In this document: positions 8,945 through 17,624 of the stretch, one piece after another
Layout: each line of letters opens with the position of its first letter
Numbering within the stretch: position 1 is the stretch's first letter
Assembly (NCBI RefSeq): GCF_000381545.1
Contig: NZ_KB906674.1
Coordinates: forward strand, 399,814 to 463,813
Reading direction: 5' to 3'
Source of the DNA: Rhodonellum psychrophilum GCM71 = DSM 17998
GTDB taxonomy: Bacteria > Bacteroidota > Bacteroidia > Cytophagales > Cyclobacteriaceae
Length of the DNA: 64,000 nt
The notes under the pieces: model-generated
The model's database searches: none
What the model was told of the DNA's origin: nothing
Seen by the model: the letters and a program-made list of their open reading frames with translations, nothing else
Translations under genes and position numbers: made by a program

Positions 8945-9598
8945 TTAAATTTTTTCTCCGAAAGAAAGATCTCCCGCATCACCCAAACCGGGAAGGATAT
9001 ATGCTTGGTCATTTAATTTTTCATCGATCGCACAAATCCAGAATTGAATTGGGATTTTGGTGTTTTGACCGATGTAAGCGATTCCTTCGGGAGCCCCTAT
9101 GACGCTCACAATATGAATTTTTTTCGGCGTCCCATTTTTAAGCAGGTGTTCGATGCTTGTGACATAAGACTTCCCCGTAGCCAGCATCGGGTCTATTAGG
9201 ATGACCTCTTTTCCTTCAATGGAAGGGGCTGCTTGGTATAAGAAATCAATTTCTATTGCCTCCTCCCCATTCGTTTTTTTTTCTTGTCTATATGCACCAA
9301 TAAAACCACTTTCTGCCTGATCATAAAAATTTAAAAAGCCCTGAAAAAAAGGTAATGCAGCCCTTAAAATCCCAATTAGCACAGGTTGGTCTGCCAGAAC
9401 CGCAAGACTCGTGGTTTGGAGGGGTGTTGTTATTTCTTTGTTTTGGTAAGCGAGTGATTTCGACACCTCATACGCCATGATTTCCCCTAGCCTTTCAAGG
9501 TTTTTACGAAAACGCATGCTGTCTTTTTGGATATGTATATCCCTCAATTCGGCAAGGAATTGATTTGCAATACTTTTTGATTGGTTTAGGACAAACAT
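8945..9598 (-). CDS. upp: uracil phosphoribosyltransferase
   Basis: Makes UMP from uracil and PRPP in pyrimidine salvage. The 217-residue protein has the PRPP-binding loop in VILIDPMLATGKSY, and the ending segment YILPGLGDAGDLSFG contains the uracil-binding GDAGDR-like motif (here GDAGDLSFG, as usual). It is the first gene of a tight operon with the cation exchanger. Two other salvage enzymes, hpt and the partial cdd, are in the window but are separately transcribed. Confidence 0.94.
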   Translation of the reverse strand: MFVLNQSKSIANQFLAELRDIHIQKDSMRFRKNLERLGEIMAYEVSKSLAYQNKEITTPLQTTSLAVLADQPVLIGILRAALPFFQGFLNFYDQAESGFIGAYRQEKKTNGEEAIEIDFLYQAAPSIEGKEVILIDPMLATGKSYVTSIEHLLKNGTPKKIHIVSVIGAPEGIAYIGQNTKIPIQFWICAIDEKLNDQAYILPGLGDAGDLSFGEKI

Positions 9599-9649
9599 AT
9601 TTAATTGGGAAATGACAAGGTTGATTTTGATAATTTTTGAAATTGGAGT

Positions 9650-10942
9650 TTACTTCACTTCAAAGCTGACTCTTCTCGCCAGTTGTCTGGCATCGGCTGA
9701 TGATTTCTCCACGCTGGTATCTTCTCCGTAACCTTTGTAGGAAAGTCTTGAGGGATCGATTCCCGAAGATATCAATATTTGGTAAACGCCTTTTGCCCTT
9801 CTCTCTGAAAGTTTAATGTTATAGTTTTCAGGTCCCAATTCGTCTGCGAATCCTTTTATTTCTACCTTTACTTCCGGGTTTTTCTTGAGGAAGTTTGCGA
9901 CGTAGTTCGTTGCTGATGCAGAGTATCCAAGTGGATTGGCACTGTCAAAAGCAAAATATACATTCACATATCCTTCATTGATGGCTTTTTTGAAGTAATC
10001 GACTTCCTTCACTTCATCTATTGGGCAACCTTCGTTGGAAGCTGGACCAGGGACGAAAGGACATTTGTCCAAATGGTCAGGAATACCATCCCCATCGGAA
10101 TCAACCGTTCTTCCACTTGAATCAACTCTTGCGTCAGCGGGAGTATTTGGCTCTTTGTCCAAATAATCCGGGATACCATCCCCATCCGAATCTTTCAACA
10201 TGTCTTTGATTTGTCCGATTTCAGAGGCAAGTTCTTCTTTGGTAGCGTATTTTTCTGGAGCGATATACCAGTCTGCATGGGTTTCTTTTTTACCCAAATA
10301 AAAGTTTAATCCTAAAGTTCCGGTCCACCAGGTCCCTGTGGCGTGTACATACGGATTTATAGGGAAGATCGTGATAACGGGAGAGTTATATTCATTTCCA
10401 TCCAGATTAAGGGTTTGCCTCCCATTTATGACCATGGTCACATCACCCGTTAGGGCCAATCGTTCTGTTAATTTGATTTGGCCGGTGAATCCCGAGATAA
10501 TATTGTAAACATAATCTGGTCTAATATCTCCTAATCTGCTGGTTTTGTAGTCTATCCTTGAAAATCCAGATCCGGCATGGAATAAAAGTCCAAATTTATT
10601 GCTGAAGGAATGCCAGTTCATGATTTTCCCTAAATTGGCGACACCCTGACCGGAAAACCGAAGGTAGTTGGTTCGGAACTCGGGGCTAATTCCTTTCGCT
10701 TCCCTGAATTGGCCAAATCCAATATCACCCTTTACGCCAAATTTTTCATTGAACATGTACCTCGTACCAACATCCAAATGCCCAATGTTTAGGGTAGGGC
10801 TATAATAGCCCGGTGTAAAAGGGGCCATTGCTTTATTGAATCCGGCAGAGGTTTCTATTGACCATTGGTTATACTCAGTTTGAGCTTTTGAAAAACCAGC
10901 GAGTAAAGTTAAAAGACAAATGGAAAATATAATTTTCTGCAT
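9650..10942 (-). CDS. OmpA family outer-membrane protein with thrombospondin type-3 repeats (copy 1)
   Basis: A 430-residue envelope protein: signal peptide (cleavage near SKAQ), an N-terminal barrel of about 190 residues, two calcium-binding TSP type-3 repeats (DSDGDGIPDYLDK and DSDGDGIPDHLDK, about residues 250-300), then an OmpA C-terminal domain (about 320-430) with GFADELGPENYNIKLSERRA, which binds peptidoglycan. It probably links the outer membrane to the wall. It is a tandem paralogue of the gene at 11093-12367; the second halves are nearly identical, while the barrels differ more. It has its own promoter-like box. Confidence 0.92.
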   Translation of the reverse strand: MQKIIFSICLLTLLAGFSKAQTEYNQWSIETSAGFNKAMAPFTPGYYSPTLNIGHLDVGTRYMFNEKFGVKGDIGFGQFREAKGISPEFRTNYLRFSGQGVANLGKIMNWHSFSNKFGLLFHAGSGFSRIDYKTSRLGDIRPDYVYNIISGFTGQIKLTERLALTGDVTMVINGRQTLNLDGNEYNSPVITIFPINPYVHATGTWWTGTLGLNFYLGKKETHADWYIAPEKYATKEELASEIGQIKDMLKDSDGDGIPDYLDKEPNTPADARVDSSGRTVDSDGDGIPDHLDKCPFVPGPASNEGCPIDEVKEVDYFKKAINEGYVNVYFAFDSANPLGYSASATNYVANFLKKNPEVKVEIKGFADELGPENYNIKLSERRAKGVYQILISSGIDPSRLSYKGYGEDTSVEKSSADARQLARRVSFEVK

Positions 10943-10985
10943 TTCAAAGTGAGTTTAGGCGGTGATGTAAGGAATTTTTTCAATG

Positions 10986-10993
10986 CAAAAGTA
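10986..10993 (-). promoter_or_regulatory. -7 promoter box before OmpA copy 1
   Basis: TACTTTTG on the minus strand, 43 bases before the start. Matches TAnnTTTG without a -33 partner. Confidence 0.4.
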
Positions 10994-11040
10994 GAGAAAT
11001 TTCCCAATATATGGGTTTCTCCTCATTTTGATTTTGGTCA

Positions 11041-11072
11041 AAAAAAAGCCCAATCCTGATGGATTGGGCTTT
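11041..11072 (-). terminator. terminator of OmpA copy 2
   Basis: Stem AGCCCAATCC / GGATTGGGCT with a 4-base loop, and a T-run on the minus strand, 21 bases after the stop. It separates the two OmpA genes into two transcripts. Confidence 0.9.
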
Positions 11073-11092
11073 CAATATTTATTTCGGTTGAA

Positions 11093-12367
11093 TTACTTCA
11101 CTTCGAAACTTGCTCTTCTTGCAAGTTGACGAGCATCAGCAGATTTTTTGTCTACGCTAGTGTCTTCACCGTAACCTTTGTAAGAAAGTCTTGAAGCATC
11201 GATTCCACTGGAAATCAACATGTCATAAACTGCTTTTGCTCTTCTTTCAGAAAGTCTCATGTTGTAATCTTCAGGACCCAATTCGTCAGCGAATCCTTTA
11301 ATTTCTACACTTACAGATGGATTTTTCTTCAAGAAGTTTGCTACGTAGTTAGTTGCAGATGCAGAATAACCAAGTGGTTTTGAGCTGTCAAATGCATAGT
11401 ATACATTAACATAACCTTCGTTGATTGCTTTTTTGAAGTAATCGATTTCTTTTACCTCTTCGATTGGACAACCTTCATTTGATGCTGGACCAGGAGCAAA
11501 AGGACATTTGTCCAAGTGATCAGGGATGCCATCACCGTCAGAATCAAGTGTTCTTCCGCTAGAATCTACTCTTGCATTTGCTGGAGTATTTGGCTCTTTG
11601 TCCAAGTAATCTGGAATACCATCACCGTCAGAATCCTTCAACATATCTTTGATCTCACCGATCTGTGTTGCCAATTCTTCTTTGGTTGCATACTTCTCTG
11701 GAGCGATGTACCAGTCAGCATGACTTGCCTTGCTTCCAAGATAGAAATTCAAACCTAAAGTTCCTGTCCACCAAGTACCATTGGTTCCGTAGAAACCATT
11801 GTCTTGAGGTCCGATTGCAGAAGCTCCGTCAAATGCTACCGTCTGACGACCGTTAAGGATAGTGCTGATATCACCAGTCAAAGCAACTCTTTCAGATAAT
11901 TTCACTTGACCTGTGAAGCCAGCAATGAAATTGTAAACCTGATCATTGAAATCATTAAAAGTATTCTCTTGCGGGCTTACTTGACCGATACCTGCTCCAA
12001 AATGACCCAATAGATTTACTCTTCTTGTGAAAGATTCCCAATTCATGATCCTGCCCAAATTGGCAACACCCTGAAGGTTCAATCTATAGTAATTAGTAGA
12101 GAAGCCAGGGCTGTTTCCATCCGACTCTTTGAAAGAACCGAAGCCATAATCAAGCTTCGCACCAAATTTTTCATTGAACATGTACCTTACACCAAGGTCT
12201 GCATGTCCAAGGTTCAATGAAGGAGACAAGAAACCAGGCGTAAGCGGTGCCATAGGTTTGTTAAATCCTCCATTTACTTCAATTGACCATTTGTTAAAAT
12301 CGGTCTGCGCATTTGCTCCTATAGCTAGGGCACCTGCTAGAATTGTTGATAGTATTATTTTTTTCAT
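11093..12367 (-). CDS. OmpA family outer-membrane protein with thrombospondin type-3 repeats (copy 2)
   Basis: A 424-residue paralogue of the downstream gene with the same order: signal peptide (cleavage near ANAQ), barrel, two TSP3 repeats of the DSDGDGIPD type, OmpA domain with GFADELGPEDYNMRLSERRA. It has the best promoter in the window for this family (TTTG, 18 bases, TAAATTTG) and its own terminator, so it is probably the major, highly expressed copy. Confidence 0.93.
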   Translation of the reverse strand: MKKIILSTILAGALAIGANAQTDFNKWSIEVNGGFNKPMAPLTPGFLSPSLNLGHADLGVRYMFNEKFGAKLDYGFGSFKESDGNSPGFSTNYYRLNLQGVANLGRIMNWESFTRRVNLLGHFGAGIGQVSPQENTFNDFNDQVYNFIAGFTGQVKLSERVALTGDISTILNGRQTVAFDGASAIGPQDNGFYGTNGTWWTGTLGLNFYLGSKASHADWYIAPEKYATKEELATQIGEIKDMLKDSDGDGIPDYLDKEPNTPANARVDSSGRTLDSDGDGIPDHLDKCPFAPGPASNEGCPIEEVKEIDYFKKAINEGYVNVYYAFDSSKPLGYSASATNYVANFLKKNPSVSVEIKGFADELGPEDYNMRLSERRAKAVYDMLISSGIDASRLSYKGYGEDTSVDKKSADARQLARRASFEVK

Positions 12368-12414
12368 AATAAAAAATTTTTTTTCAAAGTTTGAGTGTTT
12401 AATTGATTGAGATG

Positions 12415-12444
12415 CAAATTTATAAAACTTTAACTAATCACAAA
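12415..12444 (-). promoter_or_regulatory. full -33/-7 promoter of OmpA copy 2
   Basis: Minus strand reads TTTG, an 18-base spacer, then TAAATTTG, ending 47 bases before the ATG. Both Bacteroidota boxes are present. Confidence 0.7.
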
Positions 12445-12541
12445 TGTAGATTAATAATTTAAAACTTTAAACTTTATTAAAATTCTTTTGGGTTTTTTTA
12501 GGTAAAGAAATTTCAAATAATATGTCATAAATTGTGCCAAA

Positions 12542-13450
12542 ATGGAACTATTAAGAGAATTATTGCAGATCCAAAGTGTGTCCGGGGACGAGTCCAGAAT
12601 TAACGAATTCCTTAAAAGCTATATTGGATTACGTAAATTTGACTGGAAGGTTTTGCCTGAGGTATTTTGTGGGGAGCAATTTCAAGATTGTGTGCTTTTA
12701 AAATTTGGTAATCCAAGAACTGCTGTTTTTGCACATTTGGATACGATTGGGTTCATGTCCAGGTATGAAAATCAATTGATTACCATTGGAGGTCCTGAAT
12801 TATTGGATGACACTAAAATCGTGGGAAATGATGCTTTGGGCCCTATTTCCTGTAATGTAAAAATAGTCGAAGATTTTTTATTCCATGATTTTCCGAGAGC
12901 CGTTCTACCCGGGACTTGCTTCTCCTTTGCTCAGGAGATCAAAATTGATGATGAGTTCATCCAGGCAGCCTACTTGGACAATCGTCTTGGAATATACAAT
13001 GCATTGAAACTGTGTGAGGAAATAGAAGATGGGTGGATTGTCTTCTCTACTTATGAAGAAAACGGAGGGGGAAGTGTTCCTTTTTTGTTGGATTTTATCC
13101 AAAAAAAATCGCCGATACGCCAAGCTTTGATTTCCGATATCACTTGGATAACCGAAGGGGTCAATCATCATAATGGTGTAGCGATATCCATTCGCGATAA
13201 ATTTATTCCAAGAAGGGTCTTTATTGATAGGATTATTTCTTTGGCACGGCAAAGTGGGATTCCTTATCAAATAGAAGTAGAAGGGGTGGGTGGCAGTGAC
13301 GGAAAAGAGATTCAATTCTCCCCGTATCCAATCGACTGGTGTTTTATTGGTGCCGCAGAGGACAATGTCCATACCCCTTTTGAAAAGGTTTCCTTGATGG
13401 ATTTGGAGAGTATGCTCCGGATGTATAAATATTTAATGGCTCATCTTTAG
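12542..13450 (+). CDS. M42/M20-like metallopeptidase
   Basis: A 302-residue cytosolic peptidase of the M42 aminopeptidase-like fold. Visible metal and catalytic residues are HLD (His65, Asp67) in AHLDTIGF, the bridging Asp in AAYLDNRLGIY, the Glu pair in TYEENGGG, and a late His in VHTPFEKV. The order fits a two-metal aminopeptidase. It is somewhat shorter than typical M42 enzymes (about 340-360), with a reduced dimerisation insert. The substrate is unknown. It is diverged from the OmpA genes and monocistronic as far as can be seen. Confidence 0.85.
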   Translation: MELLRELLQIQSVSGDESRINEFLKSYIGLRKFDWKVLPEVFCGEQFQDCVLLKFGNPRTAVFAHLDTIGFMSRYENQLITIGGPELLDDTKIVGNDALGPISCNVKIVEDFLFHDFPRAVLPGTCFSFAQEIKIDDEFIQAAYLDNRLGIYNALKLCEEIEDGWIVFSTYEENGGGSVPFLLDFIQKKSPIRQALISDITWITEGVNHHNGVAISIRDKFIPRRVFIDRIISLARQSGIPYQIEVEGVGGSDGKEIQFSPYPIDWCFIGAAEDNVHTPFEKVSLMDLESMLRMYKYLMAHL

Positions 13451-13491
13451 GGATTTATCTTTTTAAGGCTTCTAACCAAACCATTTTTACC

Positions 13492-13499
13492 TATATTTG
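13492..13499 (+). promoter_or_regulatory. -7 promoter box before hpt
   Basis: TATATTTG, 37 bases before the hpt ATG, with a hairpin and T-run between box and start (13504-13527). Confidence 0.5.
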
Positions 13500-13503
13500 T
13501 ATT

Positions 13504-13527
13504 GCCCTTCGATAGAGGGCTTTTTTG
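13504..13527 (+). promoter_or_regulatory. leader hairpin with T-tract before hpt (possible attenuator)
   Basis: GCCCT / AGGGC stem with a 7-base loop followed by TTTTTTG. It lies after the -7 box and just before the hpt start, so it would be in the 5' leader rather than ending the upstream gene. It could instead be that gene's terminator if the box is not a promoter. Confidence 0.45.
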
Positions 13528-13536
13528 TTTAGAGAG

Positions 13537-14067
13537 ATGATTAAAGTAAAAGACAAGGATTTTGTCCCTTTTATAAGTTCTGATAACCTTGCCTCAAGGG
13601 TAAGCCAATTGGGTGTGCAAATTTCCAATGATTTTGCGGGAGAGGATCCGATATTGCTAGGTGTTTTGAATGGTTCCTTTATGTTCCTGTCTGACCTTGC
13701 CAAACGCGTGACCATTCCGGCCGAAATTTCCCTTGTTAAAATAGCCTCCTATTCGGGGACTGTTTCGACTGGTGATGTCAAAACCCTCATGGGTCTTGAT
13801 ATTGACCTGACGGGTAGGAGCGTCATTATTGTGGAGGACATCGTAGATTCAGGTTTGACTATGGATTTTCTGATCTCCCTGATTCTCAAACAAACCCCAA
13901 AAAAGATAGCGATTGCCACTCTTTTGCTCAAGCCCGAGGCATTTAAATATGATTTCAAAATCGATTATATCGGGTTTGAAATTCCCAATAAGTTTGTGGT
14001 GGGATATGGATTGGATTATGATGGATGGGGAAGAAACCTTCCCGAGATTTACCAGTTGAAAAATTGA
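13537..14067 (+). CDS. hpt: hypoxanthine phosphoribosyltransferase
   Basis: Salvages hypoxanthine and guanine to IMP and GMP with PRPP. The ATG at 13537 is chosen over a TTG at 13525 that lies inside the leader hairpin T-run; it gives 176 residues, the usual size. The PRPP loop is VIIVEDIVDSGLTM, and the purine-binding end FVVGYGLDYDGWGRNLPEIY is complete. It is followed 42 bases later by adk, another purine nucleotide enzyme, likely on the same transcript. Confidence 0.95.
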   Translation: MIKVKDKDFVPFISSDNLASRVSQLGVQISNDFAGEDPILLGVLNGSFMFLSDLAKRVTIPAEISLVKIASYSGTVSTGDVKTLMGLDIDLTGRSVIIVEDIVDSGLTMDFLISLILKQTPKKIAIATLLLKPEAFKYDFKIDYIGFEIPNKFVVGYGLDYDGWGRNLPEIYQLKN

Positions 14068-14108
14068 TTTTAAACCGACAATAGATTTTATACCCTAACA
14101 ATCTGATT

Positions 14109-14681
14109 ATGCTCAATATAGTTCTATTTGGCCCTCCCGGGGCGGGAAAAGGTACCCAAAGCGAAAAAATAATAGCAAAATACAACTTGACACATATTGC
14201 AACCGGAGATTTGTTCAGAAAGCACCTAGGTGATGGGACGGATCTGGGAAAATTGGCTAGAAAGTACATGGATGAGGGGAGATTGGTCCCGGATGAAGTG
14301 GTGATTGGCATGGTTGAAGATAAAATAAAAAGCACCCCAGAGGTGAATGGGTTTATATTTGATGGTTTTCCAAGGACAGTTGCGCAAGCTGAGGCTTTGG
14401 ATGCATTGCTTTCAAAAAACTCCTTGAGCATTTCGGGGATGATAGCCTTGGATGTGCCCGAAGAAATTCTGAAGGAACGAATCCGTGAGAGAAGTAAAAC
14501 TTCAGGCAGGGCTGATGACCAGGAAGAATCAAAAATAGAGACCAGGATTAGGGTTTATTTAGAGGAAACGCTACCAGTTTCTGATTATTATTCTACCCAG
14601 GGCAAGCTCAAAAAAATTCACGGCGTTGGAGAGATTGATGAGATCTTCCAAAAGATATCGGCCGTGATAGACCAATATTAA
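14109..14681 (+). CDS. adk: adenylate kinase
   Basis: Interconverts ATP + AMP and 2 ADP. At 190 residues it is the short form: P-loop GPPGAGKGTQ at residues 7-16, AMP-site DGFPRTVAQA, and a short lid (RERSKTSGRADDQ) with no zinc-binding Cys, typical for Bacteroidota. It probably shares a transcript with hpt. The gene is followed by a new promoter-like box for obgE. Confidence 0.96.
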   Translation: MLNIVLFGPPGAGKGTQSEKIIAKYNLTHIATGDLFRKHLGDGTDLGKLARKYMDEGRLVPDEVVIGMVEDKIKSTPEVNGFIFDGFPRTVAQAEALDALLSKNSLSISGMIALDVPEEILKERIRERSKTSGRADDQEESKIETRIRVYLEETLPVSDYYSTQGKLKKIHGVGEIDEIFQKISAVIDQY

Positions 14682-14696
14682 TCTTTAAATAATTTG

Positions 14697-14704
14697 TACC
14701 TTTG
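14697..14704 (+). promoter_or_regulatory. -7 promoter box before obgE
   Basis: TACCTTTG, 71 bases before the obgE start. A hairpin with T-run lies between (14719-14745). Confidence 0.45.
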
Positions 14705-14718
14705 CGGTTACGTAAATT

Positions 14719-14745
14719 GGCTAAGCTTAATTGCTTAGCCATTTT
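14719..14745 (+). terminator. hairpin with T-run: adk terminator or obgE leader attenuator
   Basis: GGCTAAGC / GCTTAGCC stem with a 6-base loop, then ATTTTTG. It is shaped like an intrinsic terminator. If the -7 box at 14697 is real, it lies within the obgE leader. Confidence 0.65.
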
Positions 14746-14775
14746 TGTTGAACCTCAATATTAAAAACGACAACA

Positions 14776-15768
14776 GTGGCCGATTCCAATTTTATTGATT
14801 ATGTGAAGTTTTGTTCAAGATCAGGTGCCGGTGGCCCAGGTTCTGTTCATTTCAGAAGAGAAAAACATGTGCCAAAGGGAGGTCCAGACGGTGGTGATGG
14901 AGGCCGTGGAGGACACATAATTTTGAGGGGAAATACCCAGCACTGGACTTTGCTCCACTTGAAATACAAGAAACACGTCATCGCCGAAAGTGGCAAAGGC
15001 GGAGAGGGTGGTAGAAGAAAAGGCAGGGATGGGGAGGATGTCATCCTTGAAGTTCCATTGGGAACTGTGGCTAGAAATGCCGAGACCCATGAGATCGTTG
15101 CCGAAATAACCGAAGATGGACAAGAAATAATCCTTACGCAGGGTGGAAGAGGAGGCTTGGGAAATGAAAATTTCAAAACAGCAACCAATCAAGCACCCCA
15201 TTATGCCCAGCCGGGAGAATCCGGAATCGAGGAATGGATGATTCTTGAATTGAAGCTTTTGGCAGACGTCGGTTTGGTTGGATTTCCCAATGCAGGAAAA
15301 TCCACACTTTTGGCCTCTATTTCGGCGGCCAAACCTGAAATTGGAGATTACCCCTTTACCACTTTAGTCCCCAATCTCGGAGTGGTGGGTTACAAAGATG
15401 ACAAATCCTTTGTAATGGCAGATATCCCCGGGATCATTGAAGGGGCTGCAGAGGGAAAAGGATTGGGTACCAGATTTCTGAGACATATCGAGAGGAATTC
15501 GATTTTGCTTTTCCTCATTCCCGCAGATGCAGGAAGTATAGCCGAACAGTATAAAATTCTTTTGAATGAACTGGAAAAATACAATCCGGAATTATTGGAC
15601 AAGAAACGTATTCTGGCAATATCAAAAACAGATATGTTGGACGAGGAATTGATGAAAGAAATGGAAGCGGAAATACCCAAAGACCTTCCCTACATTTTTA
15701 TCTCCGCTGTCAGCCAATATAATCTGGAGAAATTGAAAGATCTGCTATGGCAGGCAATCAATAGCTAA
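14776..15768 (+). CDS. obgE: GTPase Obg
   Basis: Essential GTPase for large ribosomal subunit maturation and stress signalling. The 330-residue protein begins at GTG (14776), the only start that keeps the full N-terminal Obg glycine-rich domain (residues 1-158, with [15 protein letters not shown]). The G domain follows: P-loop GFPNAGKS at 169-176, DIPGIIEGA near 216, and SKTD near 283 in place of the usual NKxD. It lacks the C-terminal OCT extension of some Obg proteins. The next genes are grpE and dnaJ. Confidence 0.95.
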   Translation: MADSNFIDYVKFCSRSGAGGPGSVHFRREKHVPKGGPDGGDGGRGGHIILRGNTQHWTLLHLKYKKHVIAESGKGGEGGRRKGRDGEDVILEVPLGTVARNAETHEIVAEITEDGQEIILTQGGRGGLGNENFKTATNQAPHYAQPGESGIEEWMILELKLLADVGLVGFPNAGKSTLLASISAAKPEIGDYPFTTLVPNLGVVGYKDDKSFVMADIPGIIEGAAEGKGLGTRFLRHIERNSILLFLIPADAGSIAEQYKILLNELEKYNPELLDKKRILAISKTDMLDEELMKEMEAEIPKDLPYIFISAVSQYNLEKLKDLLWQAINS

Positions 15769-15879
15769 TAGATGTCAGTTTGTCAGTTTGTCTGCTGTGG
15801 CAAACAAATTGTGTCGAATCAATGAATTGTTAAAAATCCTCGCTTGGAGGAGTTTGTGTACATTAAGATATAAAAGGCG

Positions 15880-16434
15880 ATGAACAGCGAAAATACTGCA
15901 CCTGAGGAGAAAGAAGTCAATAAAGAAGAGGATGTTTTGACAAATGATGCTTCTGTCACTGAAAATGATGCCGATGTATTGTCAGGGGAGGAAAAGTTGA
16001 TTGGGGAAATTCAGGAGTTAAAGGATAAATACCTTAGACTTTACTCAGAATTCGAAAATTACAGGAGAAGGACCTCCAAGGAGAGGATTGACTTGATCAA
16101 AACAGCTTCCGAAGATGTCATTGCTGAGATTATTCCTGTTGTGGATGATTTCGAAAGAGCATTCAAGGCCAGTGAAGATGAAAAGGATGTAGAAGTGGTA
16201 AGGAATGGCAACCAGTTGATTTTCCACAAGCTTGTGAAAGTATTGGAAATAAAAGGGCTCAAAGTCATGGAAGATTTGATAGGAAAGCCTTTTGATGCGG
16301 ATAAACAAGAAGCGATTACCAATGTGCCGGCGCCAAGTGAAGAATTGAAAGGAAAGGTGATTGATGTTATTGAAAAGGGATATACTCTTGGCGATAAAGT
16401 AGTAAGGTATGCCAAAGTGGTAATAGGAGCGTAA
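15880..16434 (+). CDS. grpE: nucleotide exchange factor GrpE
   Basis: Releases ADP from DnaK in the Hsp70 cycle. The 184-residue protein has a long acidic N-terminus (Glu/Asp-rich to residue 40), a coiled-coil segment ([19 protein letters not shown]), and the C-terminal beta domain ending in [13 protein letters not shown]. It is four bases before dnaJ, so the two cochaperones are an operon. DnaK is not in the window. Confidence 0.95.
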   Translation: MNSENTAPEEKEVNKEEDVLTNDASVTENDADVLSGEEKLIGEIQELKDKYLRLYSEFENYRRRTSKERIDLIKTASEDVIAEIIPVVDDFERAFKASEDEKDVEVVRNGNQLIFHKLVKVLEIKGLKVMEDLIGKPFDADKQEAITNVPAPSEELKGKVIDVIEKGYTLGDKVVRYAKVVIGA

Positions 16435-16438
16435 AAAT

Positions 16439-17542
16439 ATGGCAAAGAGAGATTATTACGAGGTATTGGGTGTTTCCAAAAGCGCAACCTCTGAAGAATT
16501 AAAAAAAGCGTATCGAAAATTAGCAATTCAGTTTCATCCAGATAAAAATCCTGACAATCCAGCTGCGGAGGACAAATTCAAGGAAGCAGCTGAGGCTTAC
16601 GAAATATTGAGCAATGCTGAAAAGCGACAACGGTACGATCAATTTGGACATCAAGGGCTCGGTGCAAACGGAGGTTATGGTGGAGGAATGAACACCGAAG
16701 ATATATTCTCCCAATTTGGGGATATCTTTGGCGGAGGCGGTTTTGAATCATTCTTTGGCGGTGGCAGAGGAGGCCGAAGAACAAAAAAAGGCACCAATCT
16801 ACGAGTGAAATTGAAGCTCAACCTTCAGGAAATAGCCAATGGTGTTGAGAAGAAAATAAAAGTAAAACGCCAGATATTGGCAGACGGCGTCACTTTCAAA
16901 TCCTGCTCTTCCTGTCAAGGAACCGGCCAGATCAAAAAGGTAGTCAATACCATGTTGGGTCAAATGGTGTCAGCAAGTACCTGCCCGTCTTGTGGTGGAA
17001 GCGGACAGATTGTCGACAAAAAACCAGCAGAAGCAGATGCCAGGGGACTACTTCTGAAAGAAGAGGTGATTTCGATCAATATTCCAGGTGGTGTTGCAGA
17101 TGGAATGCAATTGAGCATGTCGGGAAAAGGAAATGAAACTGCAGGTGGGATTCCTGGAGATCTTTTGATCGTCATCGAAGAGATAGAAGATGAGATTCTC
17201 CAGAGAGATGGCAACAACGTTGTCTATGATCTCTATGTAAGTTTTGTCGATGCTGCACTGGGTGCTCAAATTGAAGTGCCTACCATAGAAGGGAAAGTGA
17301 AAATAAAAATCGACCCTGCTACCCAAAGCGGTAAAATGCTTCGCCTGAAAGGGAAGGGTATCAAAGATATCAACGGGTATGGAAAAGGTGATCAATTGAT
17401 CCATGTCAATGTCTGGACGCCAAAGCAACTCAGCAAGGAAGAAAAGCAAATCCTTGAAAATCTAAGAGAATCAGAAAACTTCAAACCAGACCCAAGCAAG
17501 TCGGAGAAAAGTTTCTTTGAGAAGATGAAAGAGTTTTTTTAA
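16439..17542 (+). CDS. dnaJ: chaperone DnaJ with two zinc motifs
   Basis: J-protein cochaperone that stimulates DnaK ATPase. The 367-residue protein has a J domain with HPD at 33-35, a Gly-rich linker (about 75-118) and a C-terminal substrate-binding region. The zinc domain shows only two CxxCxGxG motifs, CSSCQGTG (156-163) and CPSCGGSG (182-189), instead of four. By position they correspond to the inner pair (motifs 2 and 3) that form zinc site 2 in E. coli DnaJ. The outer pair (site 1) is missing with its surrounding loops, so this looks like a real loss and not a frameshift. A strong terminator follows. Confidence 0.95.
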   Translation: MAKRDYYEVLGVSKSATSEELKKAYRKLAIQFHPDKNPDNPAAEDKFKEAAEAYEILSNAEKRQRYDQFGHQGLGANGGYGGGMNTEDIFSQFGDIFGGGGFESFFGGGRGGRRTKKGTNLRVKLKLNLQEIANGVEKKIKVKRQILADGVTFKSCSSCQGTGQIKKVVNTMLGQMVSASTCPSCGGSGQIVDKKPAEADARGLLLKEEVISINIPGGVADGMQLSMSGKGNETAGGIPGDLLIVIEEIEDEILQRDGNNVVYDLYVSFVDAALGAQIEVPTIEGKVKIKIDPATQSGKMLRLKGKGIKDINGYGKGDQLIHVNVWTPKQLSKEEKQILENLRESENFKPDPSKSEKSFFEKMKEFF

Positions 17543-17552
17543 AATAAATTGA

Positions 17553-17580
17553 AGCCGGATACAAATCCGGCTTTTTTTTA
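17553..17580 (+). terminator. terminator of grpE-dnaJ operon
   Basis: AGCCGGAT / ATCCGGCT stem with a 4-base loop, then TTTTTTT. Confidence 0.9.
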
Positions 17581-17624
17581 TATTTTTAAAAAACCTTTTC
17601 TCCCCCAAGTCGTAACTTAACCCT

